Of a stretch of 64,000 nucleotides of DNA, positions 28,244 to 39,485 are shown one piece after another. The stretch's first letter is position 1. Each line of letters starts with the position of its first letter. The notes under the pieces are model-generated. The model was not told the DNA's origin, made no database searches, and saw only the letters and a list, made by a program, of their open reading frames with translations. The stretch spans positions 885,001 through 949,000 of the forward strand of contig VICG01000015.1 of NCBI GenBank assembly GCA_008692225.1, written 5' to 3'. The DNA is from Monilinia fructicola. Its lineage: Eukaryota; Ascomycota; Leotiomycetes; Helotiales; Sclerotiniaceae. The position numbers and the translations under genes are program-made.

Positions 28244-29047
28244 CTCAGGCGGGTTTTAGAAGAGGTATAGGCGAATGTAAAACTTTGAATTATTTAATAG
28301 AACCTTAATATAGTTAATTATATATTATATATTATATAATTTAATATTTAAATATCTTTCTATAAGATGTTTATATTATATAAATTAATTTTAGAAGAAG
28401 ACTAATATGATAAAGTTAGTACTTTTTTAAAAATCTAGTAATTTATCAATATATTAATTTAAATTTTAATAGCATTTAGACTTTAAAAACTAAAATTATA
28501 GAAAAATAATATAAGCTTAAAAGTTTTCTTCGATATCTTAAAAAATTTAATTATATCTATTATAGTATTATATATATCAATCTAAAAAGAAAAGAATTAA
28601 AATTTATACGAAAACATATACTTATATAATTTAAATAAGCTAATTTGCTCGTTTAAGATTGATAAATTTTCTTATATTCCTTACTTTAAATATATATATC
28701 TTTTAAATATTTATTAAGATATCAAAATTCTTTTTTAAAAATATATAATATTTAGCTTTTATTTTATTTTTAGTATAATTTTATTAATTTTCATTATAAT
28801 ATTTATTAATATATTTAATATTAATTTTAATCTTAAATTTCTAATTAATTTTTATTATTTATAGATTTTACTATACTATTATCTATTCTAAATTAACTTT
28901 TATTATTCTAAAATCTTATAGTAAGTATTAAAATACCTCATTTATAATAAACCTAAGTTATATAAAAACCTTATTAAAATTTCGTTAAGTACTTCGACGT
29001 TTTATATTCGCTTTATAGTTCCATGCCTCTTTCCAAACCCACTTAAG
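28244..29047. mobile_element. Family-A MITE, third copy (about 804 bp)
   Basis: The left end CTCAGGCGGGTTTTAGAAG follows TA (28242-28243). The inverted right end reads CTTAAGTGGGTTTGGAAAGAGG. Both share the GAGGYATRG and GCGAAT blocks of the family terminus. The dinucleotide outside the right end is TG rather than TA, a single difference. The interior is AT-rich and non-coding. Confidence 0.7.
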
Positions 29048-29429
29048 TGTGGGATCAAGTTTCTAGTAATGGGATCACCCCGTTATTTGGTCTTTGTGAT
29101 ACTAGAGAGAAGGTAGAGGAGTAGAGAGGACTAAGGAAGAGTGTCGGGTGCTATACTATACTATATAGAGGTTATTGAGGTAAATATTGTAAAATATTTT
29201 TTTAATCTATATTATTGTTTTTAACGAATTTTACTATTGTTTTAAGAATTAGAAATATATATTTTTAATTTCCGTTTTTAAAATTTTAAAATTTCTAAAT
29301 TTTAATTATTTTTAATTTACTTTTAATATTAATAGATTTTTAAATTTTATAAATTTAAAATATAGTTTAAATATATAAGAAATTCTAATGAGAAAAATAA
29401 TAATTAGAAAAATAATTAAAATAGATTTT
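29048..29429. other. Spacer between repeats in the AT-rich block
   Basis: No gene. A short stretch of ordinary composition (about 29050-29170, with CTATACTATATAG near its end) passes into A/T-only sequence up to the solo LTR. Confidence 0.5.
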
Positions 29430-29591
29430 TATAACGAATATCACGCGCCTTAAGCACGTGATATCTTATCACGCTAAGCGATACTATATATAAAAGAGAT
29501 CTTTAAGTCCCTTAAAGATCTTTCCTTTTTTAGTTTTTTATATTTTAGTTGATTAACCTTTATTAACTCGCTTTAGTATATAATCGTAACA
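29430..29591 (+). mobile_element. Solo LTR, family A (162 bp)
   Basis: The partner of 16304-16465, in the opposite orientation. It begins TATAACGAATATCACG and ends TAATCGTAACA, and is flanked by the perfect 5-bp duplication ATTTT (29425-29429 and 29592-29596). It retains the CA end that the other copy has lost. It contains AAGCGATACTATATATAAAAG (a plausible TATA region) followed by a GATCTTTAAGTCCCTTAAAGATC hairpin. The different target duplications show two independent insertions. Confidence 0.87.
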
Positions 29592-29761
29592 ATTTTAAAT
29601 AAATTTTAAATAAAACTAAAAGTTTTAATTAATCTAATATTATAATTAATTATTTTTTAATATATCTTAAAATATTTTCTTTAATAATCTTTATAAACTT
29701 TATATATATTATAGAGAGAAAAGAGTATGAATTAAGTCAAGAAAAAAAAGTATAAGTATAT

Positions 29762-29953
29762 TAATAGAAAACGTATATTATAATAGAAGCTAATCTTTAT
29801 TAAACTATTTAATATTATTTATTTATAACTAATATTATTTTATTCGCTTTTATTAATAATATCGATAACGTAAGTAATATTATCTTTGTTAATACGCTAA
29901 AGATATCGGCTTTATTACTAACTCCTTTCGTATTAGTCGTGTCGACCGTTATA
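29762..29953. mobile_element. Solo LTR, family B (192 bp, heavily decayed copy)
   Basis: Same orientation as 25883-26076, with ends TAATAGAAAACG ... CGACCGTTATA. It is flanked by TATAT on both sides (29757-29761 and 29954-29958). Relative to the other copy most differences are C to T or G to A, and both TG and CA termini have become TA. This fits repeat-induced point mutation. Confidence 0.82.
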
Positions 29954-30589
29954 TATATAAAGATTATTAAAGAAAGTATTATAAAATATATTAAAAATAA
30001 TTAAATCTTATTTTATATATAATAGTATTAATTTATTATAATATTATATTAGTTTAAAATTTATATATAGAAGAATAAAATAATAAAAGTATTATAAATT
30101 TTTATTTTATAAAAGATTTATAAAGGATTTATTAAAAATTTATTAAAAAATTTATTAAAAATTTATTTAAATGATTATTTCTTATTAGACATTACATATA
30201 TAATAAATTTAAACTACTTTAAACTTTTATATATATTTAAATTATATTGAAATTTATAGAATTTTAAAAATATATAAATATTTAAAAGTTAATTAGAAAT
30301 AATTAGAATTTAAAACTTTAAAAAAGAGAAAGTAAATATATATTTAAAATGCTTTAAGTGATAATAAGTTTTATTAAAAATAATGGATTCGAAGAATCTT
30401 GGTTCATCAATTTGTTGTGTTATGTGATTATTATACCTATACTATAGGAGGTTTAAAATGCAAAAATATGAACCTTAAATCTTTAGCGGCTTGTATGATT
30501 GGTTATAAGTAAACAGCGAAAAATTTTAATTGATCGAACATTAGTAAACAGAAAACCTTAATTTTTAATGCTAATATTCCGTTTTGCTT
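29954..30589. other. AT-rich spacer
   Basis: No gene is seen. It is A/T-rich DNA with short direct repeats (TTTATTAAAAA at about 30125-30170), becoming normal in composition near 30380. Confidence 0.5.
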
Positions 30590-30790
30590 CGGAGCTAAAT
30601 TATTCCGGCCATTGCAAAAGGTAATCGACCATTTTAACTCATTCCATTTCAGCCCATTTCATTTCGGCCTATTTTATTTCGGCCCATTCCATTTCGGCCA
30701 TTCCATTTCGGCCTATTCTATTTCGGCCTATTCTATTTTGGCCATTCCATTTTGGTTATACTATTCCAGCTATCCCATATAGGCCTTATT
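30590..30790. repeat. Minisatellite with CATTTCGGCC-type unit (about 15 bp)
   Basis: Roughly ten imperfect head-to-tail copies of a CCATTYCATTTCGG-like unit are present (ATTCCATTTCGGCC, ATTCTATTTCGGCC and ATTCCATTTTGG variants). It directly abuts the heptanucleotide array that follows. Confidence 0.85.
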
Positions 30791-30795
30791 TATTT

Positions 30796-31530
30796 CGAAT
30801 AATCAATAATCAATAATCAATAATAAATAATAAATAATAAATAATAAATAATAAATAATAAATAATAAATAATAAATAATAATAATAATAAATAATAAAT
30901 AATAATAAATAAATAAAATAATAAATAATATAATAATAAAATAATAAATAATAAATAATAAATAATAAATAATAAATAATAAATAATAAATAATAAATAA
31001 TAAATAATAAATAATAAAAATAATAAATAATAAATAATAAAATAAATAAATAATAAATAATAATAATAAATAATAAATAATAAATAATAAATAATAAATA
31101 ATAAAAATAAATAATAAATAATTAAATAATAAATAATAAATAATAAATAATAAATAATAAATAATAAATAATAAATAATAAATAATAAATAATAAATAAA
31201 ATAATAAATAATAAATAATAAATAATAAATAATAAATAATAAATAAAAATAATAAATAATAAATAATAAATAATAAATAATAAATAATAAATAATAAATA
31301 ATAAATAATAAATAATAAATAATAAATAATAAATAATAAATAATAAATAATAAATAAATAAATAATAAATAATAAATAATAAATAATAAATAATAAATAA
31401 TAAATAATAAATAATAAATAATAAATAATAAATAATAAATAATAAATAATAAATAATAAATAATAAATAATAACAATAAATAAATAAATAATAAATAATA
31501 AATAATAATAAATAATAAATTAATAATTAT
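30796..31530. repeat. Heptanucleotide tandem array (AATAATA)n, about 0.7 kb
   Basis: The sequence has a 7-bp period (TAAATAA in another phase) for about 100 units, with occasional 1-4 bp slips. It has no G and almost no C. Because 7 is not a multiple of 3 and the unit has no minus-strand stop in some phases, it gives a long meaningless frame with LLFIIYY repeats. Confidence 0.95.
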
Positions 31531-31878
31531 TTATATAAAAACTATAAAGTTTTCTTATAAATTCTAAATTTTAATTTAAGTAGAAAAATATTTAAAAGTT
31601 AAGTAAATAGAATAAATAGAATAAATAGAATAAAATAAATTATATTAATTATTATATAATTAAAAAATAGAATAGTATAAAAAAAAGTTTAGAAAGAGAA
31701 AATAATATAGAAAGAAAAAAGATATAAATAATAAAAATAATATTATTAATATATTAATATAAAATATAATTAAACTAGATATTTATTTATAATATAAAAC
31801 TATTTATTTCAAAATAAAGAAAGTAGAAAATAAATATATTATAATATAGGATTAAAGAAATAATTTATTTCTTAAATC
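31531..31878. other. AT-rich spacer between tandem arrays
   Basis: A/T-rich, with AATAGAATAAATAG-type short repeats at about 31600-31640. No gene is seen. Confidence 0.5.
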
Positions 31879-32290
<412 letters not shown>

Positions 32291-32388
32291 AGAGGAAAGT
32301 CACGAGATTATACTATATATACCCTATTAGCCACGTTGCATCGTGGCGCGTCATTTTATACGTGATATTATTATTATTATTAATAATA

Positions 32389-32543
32389 CTAGCACTCGCG
32401 GAAAATAAATTTTTCAGACTATGGATTCGTAGAATTTTATTAGCCTCGAACAAAGTGAGGATTGGGGGTTTGGGGGCTAGCCCTCATTAAGTAATAAAAT
32501 TCGAAGAATCCATAGTCTGAAAATTTATTTTCCCGAGTGCTAG
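32389..32543. mobile_element. 155-bp hairpin element (fold-back mini-MITE)
   Basis: The left arm begins CTAGCACTCGCGGAAAATAAA. The right arm, reverse-complemented, begins CTAGCACTCGGGAAAATAAA. They match for about 52 bp with few differences (shared TTTTCAGACTATGGATTC and GAATTTTATTA). The loop of about 45 bp is G-rich (GGGGGTTTGGGGGCTAGCCC). No coding capacity. A flanking duplication is not clear. Confidence 0.75.
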
Positions 32544-32623
32544 TCATATAGATTAAAAAAATATTTTATAATACTTACCTTACAATCTTTATACTTAGTT
32601 CTACTAACTATACTATATAAGTA

Positions 32624-33022
32624 TAGTAGAACCTGATTATATTAAACGAAGAATTTCGGCTAATTAGATCTAATATAACTAGGATTCTAATATAATTAAG
32701 TATATATAAAAATTATATAGGACTTATATAAAAATTATATAATTTAATATAATATTATATAGATTTATACAATTTAAATAAATTTAAATTTTGATAAGAT
32801 TATATAATAAGCTTTTTTTAATAAATCATTATATATTAATTAATAATCCTATATAATATATATCAAAAAACCTTTTCATATTAGAAATTTAAAAAAGTAT
32901 AACGGCATTCTATTATAGCTCAAAATTCCGTTATTTCTATATAAAATAGAGTGTAAAATAAAAAAATCCGATATAAACTAGGATTCCGGTATAACCAAGT
33001 CCAGTATAACCAGGTTCTACTG
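32624..33022. mobile_element. Pogo/mariner-like MITE (399 bp) with TA target duplication
   Basis: The left end TAGTAGAACCTGATTATA and the inverted right end CAGTAGAACCTGGTTATAC match. TA lies immediately outside both (32622-32623 and 33023-33024). Internal repeats of the same theme (ACTAGGATTC near each end, GTATAACC) make sub-terminal inverted repeats. The CAGTAGAACCT..TTATA terminus is of the type found in pogo-like elements. The right end is almost unmutated while the left is A/T-shifted. Confidence 0.75.
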
Positions 33023-35265
33023 TAGTTCTAAGGTTAAATAAAGACTCGAGAGTGGACAATGGACATGGGTGGAGTTGAGAGTATATAGTGTTCTTACATA
33101 CTAGTTTCTTGACCCGAGCCCGCCGGCTTCTGCGGAATGGTGTTGGTTAGTAAGTGACTGACTGATTGACTGACTGACCGACTGACTGTATGTTTGTTGT
33201 AGGCTGCATGTGAGAAGAGAGCGCTGAGATGATAGATACATCTTGATGATGGTTTGTGAGGCGGGCAATTAATTGATGGAACCTTGGAGCCGTTGAACGG
33301 CATCGCACATGAGCATGTAGATTTGGAATCAAGAGAAGGGCTCCCTGATTACTACGGTACGGCGGGCACATATCCCCGGATGATGGGAGGGAGGGATATG
33401 CATATATCGTCATAAACATGCTATTATCAAATTTTGTGTTACGATGATTGTAGTTAAGGAACTGACGTGGTGGGAAAACCGGGAAATGGTTTCTTGAGCA
33501 TTCATGGATGGATGGAGGGATGGATGTTGGGTTTCTGTGATTGGTGGTGATTGGTGATGGATGGGATGGATTGATACAACGACCTGCGATTACGATTGAA
33601 AGCGTTGTTAACCATATACTCTCAGAGGTATGACCTTAGAACCGTAGCAGCAGTCGGAGGAGTGGTAGTATAGATGGTAAGTAAGTACTACACTGCTACC
33701 GTAGGAAGTTTATTAGTTCCAAGTCTTACTCTGTACATATGAATGGATATATCCAATGGGGTTTCTACGGTATCCATCAATCAATCAATCAATCAACCCC
33801 GGCATTCATCATTCATTCATTCATTCAATCCTAACCTTGCAACTACGGACTACAACACCCAGGTAATGAATAACGTTAACACGAACCACCTACCTACAGT
33901 AGCTACCTAGGTAGCATATGGTTGTACTGTAGCATGAAGAGACGAGAGACGGGAGAGACGGAGACGGCAGCCGGGAACTTGATCCTTGTTGAGATACCCG
34001 TGGACCCAGTAAGCGTGAGTAAGGTTACATATACTACAGTAGGTGCCCAGCACAGTACTCCGTAGATAATAGATATACTGTATCATATTCCTAGGAGATA
34101 TCACTGATGGGTATTTGTTACTCTATTAAACTTACTCGGGCTTTGGAAGTGGTTGAATGGTGATTGACAGTTGGATGGATGTTGAGAGTTGAAGGTATCG
34201 TATGTTTTTGGTTGGGGGAGAGATGGACAGAATGAATTAAGCTTCCCCGCTAGAGTGAGTGAACGAATGAACGAATGAACGAATCAACGAATCAACGAAT
34301 CAATGAGTGGCGGGGGAGAAAGAGCTACCTGGTATGATAATGCAATGTAAGAACTACGACGTATAAGCTATGAGCTATGAGCTGTTGTGTGTGTCTACAC
34401 GGTACAGCATGAGTGACTTATCACCTCCCACCTTGACTGAGATGGCATCATTTTATACTCGTATCATAATTAAAGTTATTAATATCATATCATTTTCGAC
34501 GTCTGGTCTATGCATCTCTGGATCTATGGACCTATTGATCTATGGACGTATTGATCTATTGATCTTTTTAACCTCTCATCCTATCGTCCTATCCTCCTAT
34601 CCTCCTATCTTCCTATCTTCCTATCCAAGTAGGTTTTGATCATTCACTTCCTTCTTGATCTTGATTTCCTCTTATAACTTAACTTCCATGCAACAAATCG
34701 TCTTATAAGTAAGCCCCTCGGTACATCTCCATCTTATTCCAAAAAGAGAGAACTTGAGATAGTTCATCCATCCATCCATCCATCCATCCATTACCTACGT
34801 GGGGTTTTTTGGGATATCCTTTACTTTATTACTTCAAATACATACCCATCACCATCACCATCACCCATCACCTATAGATTATACTCCGTATTATATCATC
34901 ATATCATATCACCTGTTACATCCATCCCATTCATCACATCCATCACATCCATCACATCAAATCACATCCTCGTCCCAAAACTCACTTCGCTCCCCCGCCC
35001 CCCGCAACTAAGACCCAAAAGTAACTGGACCCGATCTCTGAGACTTTGACCCCGCATCCATCCAATACGACGAACGAGCAATCACCACATACCATACATA
35101 TACGGACAATACATTCACATACCTCTGATTCACTCCAGGTGTCCCGCCTTTCTTGAAACCGAAAACCTTTTCATCTTCTACGACTTCCTATAAATTCTCC
35201 TTCAATCCTCTTGTTTCCACAGAAGCAGTGGGATTCATACTACATCTTATCGAAGAGAAGCAAAC
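33023..35265. other. Upstream region of glycogen phosphorylase
   Basis: No gene is supported. Simple repeats include GACTGACTGACC near 33160-33185, CAATCAATC near 33778-33798, GAATGAACGAATC near 34260-34300, CCTATCCTCCTAT near 34580-34625 and CATCACCATCACC near 34850-34880. A CCTAGG palindrome (GCTACCTAGGTAGC) is at 33902-33915. The last kilobase is pyrimidine-rich and probably holds promoter and 5' UTR. Confidence 0.5.
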
Positions 35266-38211
35266 ATGTCATCTCCACGTAGAGAAAGACGTCCTTCAAC
35301 GGGAGCTCCTATTAGTGAGCTCCAAGGTCCAGTTGGTCCCGCCGGCGTGACAAGACCTAAGCATAAGCGTACCTTTACGGGTTTTGGTGCTGGGGAGATT
35401 AAGAGTGTGGAAGGTATATGATTGATTTTCCCCATCTTCCCAACCTGCTGCTCATGGAATCATATCTTGACCTGATCTCGGGATTCATGCTAACGATTAC
35501 GCCACCTAGCATCCATTCCCGAACCCCAACGCGAAGCCTGGAAGAAATACACCGTGAAAGCCTTTGAGAAGAAGGAGGATTTTGAAAAGGAAGTCGTTTC
35601 GTCATGTTGAAACTACCCTGGCTCGTAGTATGTTCAATTGCGATGAAACGGCTGCTTACGCGGCAGCCAGTCTGGCTTTCAGAGATAAATTGATTACGGA
35701 ATGGAATCGTACTCAGCAAAGACAGACGTTTGCCGATGGTAAACGTGTGTACTATTTGAGTTTGGAATTCTTGATGGGGAGAGCACTGGATAATGCGATG
35801 CTGAATGTGGGGTTGAAGGGCGTTGCTAGAGGTATGTCTAATTTGACGTTGGTGGGGAGATGTCCATCTTCTAACTTATTTCTAGACGGTCTCGCAGATC
35901 TCGGCTTCCGAATTGAGGACATCATCAGCCAAGAACATGATGCGGCTCTTGGGAATGGTGGTCTGGGTCGATTGGCAGCTTGTTTCTTAGACTCTCTGGC
36001 GTCCTTGAGTTACCCAGCGTGGGGTTATGGTTTGAGATATAGATATGGTATTTTCAAGCAAGAAATCGTAGATGGCTATCAAGTCGAGGTTCCCGATTAC
36101 TGGCTGGATTTCAATCCATGGGAGTTTCCACGACATGATATCGTTGTTGATGTAAGTTTTGGCTTTTGTCTCGCGCAAACATTCCTGAATGTGAAGCTAA
36201 CTTTGATGAGATCCAATTTTTATGGTCATGTTAAAAAAATACCAGGATGAGCAAGGAAAATCCAATACCGTCTGGAAAAGGAGGAGAGATTGTCAAGGCG
36301 GTAGCCTATGATGTCCCTATTCCTGGCTATGACACTCCCGCTACCAATAACCTACGTCTTTGGTCTAGCAAGGCCGCGAGCGGCGAATTCGACTTTCAGA
36401 AGTTCAACAGTGGTGATTATGAGAGTTCGGTAGCTGATCAACAACGTGCCGAGACCATCAGTGCTGTGTTGTACCCCAACGACAACCTTGAACGTGGAAA
36501 GGAGCTTCGTCTGAAGCAACAGTATTTCTGGGTTGCAGCCTCATTATATGATATCGTTCGTCGATTCAAGAAATCCAAGCGTGCTTGGAAAGAATTCCCG
36601 GAACAAGTCGCCATTCAGTTAAATGATACCCATCCAACCCTCGCAATCGTTGAACTTCAGCGTATTCTCGTTGATCTGGAAGGCCTTGAGTGGGATGAGG
36701 CATGGGGTATCGTCACCAAGACTTTTGGTTACACGAACCACACGGTCCTTCCCGAGGCTCTAGAGAAGTGGTCTGTTCCTCTGTTCCAAAACTTACTCCC
36801 CAGACATCTCCAGATCATCTATGAGATCAAACTTGTTCTTCCTACAGGCGGTGGAACGTAAGTTTCCCGGGGAGAGAGATTTACTTGGTCGCGTCTCGAT
36901 CATTGAAGAATCTCAACCAAAGATGGTTCGCATGGCTTTCTTGGCTATCGTTGGTTCTCACAAGGTCAATGGTGTGGCTGAACTTCATTCTGATTTGATC
37001 AAGACCACTGTTTTCAAGGACTTTGTGAAGATATTTGGCCCTGACAAGTTCACCAACGTCACAAATGGTATTACACCCAGGAGATGGCTTCACCAAGCCA
37101 ATCCTAGATTATCCGAGTTGATTGCTAGCAAGCTTGGTGGTTACGAGTTCCTCAAGGATCTTACGCTTCTGAACAAACTTGAAGCATTCGCTGATGATAA
37201 GGACTTCAAGAAAGAGTGGCAGGAGATTAAGTATGCCAACAAAGTTCGCTTGGCTAAACACATCAAGACAACTACGGATGTCACGGTGAACCCAGCTGCA
37301 CTCTTTGATATTCAAGTCAAGCGTATACATGAATACAAGCGACAACAGATGAATATTTTTGGTGTGTCATCCATCGATACTTGACCATCAAGGCATTGAG
37401 CCCAGAGGAGCGTAAGAAGCTAGCACCTCGGGTTTCCATCTTTGGTGGAAAGGCTGCTCCAGGTTATTGGATGGCAAAGACTATCATTCACCTCATCAAT
37501 AGCGTTGGTTCGGTTGTGAATAATGATAAGGATGTTGGAGATCTCCTGAAGGTCATCTTCTTGGAGGACTACAATGTCTCCAAGGCTGAGATTATTTGCC
37601 CGGCAAGTGATATCAGTGAGCACATTTCGACAGCAGGTACCGAAGCTAGTGGAACTTCGAACATGAAGTTTGTGTTGTGAATGGCGGTTTGATCATTGGT
37701 ACATGTGATGGTGCTAATGTAAGTGGACTTCTTGCTCTGTCTATATGACACGATACTAATCAAGTTGTAGATTGAAATCACTCGTGAGATTGGAGAGAAC
37801 AATATCTTCCTCTTCGGTAATTTAGCCGAAGACGTTGATGATCTTCGTCACGCACACACCTATGGCTCTACCCAACTTGATCCTGATCTTCAAAAGGTCT
37901 TTGAGGCAATTCAAAGGGGTACTTTTGGTGATGCGAATTCATTTGGCGCTCTCATTGGTGCTATTAAAGATCACGGTGATTACTATCTCGTATCTGATGA
38001 TTTCAATAGTTACAACCAAACTCAAGCTTTAGTTGATGCAGCCTATAAGAATCAAGATGAATGGGTAACGAAGACTATTACGAGTGTGGCTAGAATGGGC
38101 TTCTTTAGTAGTGATAGGTGTATTAATGAATATGCCGAGTCAATTTGGAACATTGAACCATTGATTGCGGACAAGGACGAGACTGGTGGGTTGCAGAAGG
38201 GAGAGTTGTGA
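35266..38211 (+). CDS. Glycogen phosphorylase (about 880 aa; several insertions break the frame)
   Basis: It releases glucose-1-phosphate from glycogen in the cytosol, using pyridoxal phosphate. The start [15 protein letters not shown] is followed by an N-terminal tail carrying likely regulatory phosphorylation sites. Four GT..AG introns are evident (after SVEG, KGVAR, IVVD and GAN). Conserved blocks include [100 protein letters not shown] and the family signature [10 protein letters not shown] with the PLP lysine. Insertions were located near 35600 (T), 36216 (T), 36231 (A), 36275 (A), 36831 (A), 37363 (GT) and 37676 (TG). The last falls inside the PLP signature, between MKFVL and NGG. All flanking sequence is highly conserved, so I interpret these as sequence errors. 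It ends GGLQKGEL. Confidence 0.93.
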
Positions 38212-39485
38212 GGAGGTAATGCAGGGGCAGGGGAATCTGGAAATGATGATTCAGCTGAAGCTTACGTGAGAGGATGGAGGACAAAATGATGATGAGAGAT
38301 GAGAAATGAGAGCATACGAGATACCGATAATGCGATATGATCAAACGCGATATGATACATTAAGTTAAGACTAGCTCAGATGGATGGGCAGAAATCCTAC
38401 AATCCTAAATGTCGACTTGAAATTTTATCATCTTTTTCTTCTGACCTGGTGAGTGGTGAGATGGATGTGAATCTGCTACTACTCTACTATGTATGGGTAA
38501 TTAATCGCTTCACTCGATAATCCCGTACTTCTACAAAAAAACATGATATCAACGTCATCATCCATCAAAAGTTCACCATCATTCATCAGAAATTCACGCA
38601 CGTAAAGTTATATATAACCTTGGTACTAATCTTAGTATCCAAAATCATATCTCTTACGTTTTCCTATTTTTTTCCAATGTTTTTTTTTTTTCTATTTTTC
38701 TTTTTTTTTTCCTTTTTCATCTATTAAAACCATATCGTTTTTTAGACAGAACCACTGGTGAACCAAACCAAACCAAACCAAACCAAACCAAACCATACTA
38801 TCACCCATCTCAGATCCGAGATATCACGTATGCTCTATTACGGTTCCGGTTCCGGCTCCCGCTCCCACTCCCACTCCCACTCCACGAAATAGTCGCATCC
38901 AAGCTCTCACCGCCAAGGACGCGCAAGGAAAGATCCCCAAAGACGATCTCGAGAACCTGCAGGGCTCGTTTGCTCCCCCCCTTTTCCTCCTCCTCCTCCC
39001 CCCCCCCCCCGGGAAAAATAGGACGTTCGCGTTCGCGTTCGCGTTCACGGCCTGATGATTATCCAGCGAGGTCTCCGCGACAATGCTAGATCTCGCTCGG
39101 GAGCGCGCCCTGCGAGAGGGCGATGGGGAGTGTTGCGGGGCGGTGTGGGATTCGTTTGATGGGATGGTTGCAAGGGGGGGGGGGGGGGGGGATGGTTTGG
39201 TGCAGATTTTGATGGATATCGCGCTGGGCTGGCTGCGTGCGGGAGGGAGAGGCTGGAGGCTTGGATGTTTTTGTTTGGGGTGTGGGGTGGGTGGGGTAGT
39301 GTAGTGTAGTGTAGTGTAAGGTGCTGTAAGGTGAGGTGATGTAAGGTAAGGTAAGGTAATGTCAAAGGAAATGGGATGCAATGTGGAATTCCCGTGAAGC
39401 TCATCAGAATGGCGTGTGTGAGAAACGGGGATTTGAAGGTGGCCGACCCTACGAGTCCAGGGTAAAGCGGACTTCGCCGAGAGGT
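38212..39485. other. Intergenic region with homopolymers and simple repeats
   Basis: No gene is supported. It includes T-rich tracts near 38680-38715, AACCAAACC repeats near 38760-38800, a C-run at about 38998-39012, a G-run at about 39175-39190 and a TGTAAGGTAAGG array at about 39300-39362. The long minus-strand frames across 38824-39816 run through these repeats, and I regard them as spurious. Confidence 0.5.

Noticed and set aside
30817..31476. Long minus-strand frame encoding LLFIIYY repeats
   Set aside because: It is the translation of the 7-bp tandem array; no start context and no amino-acid diversity.
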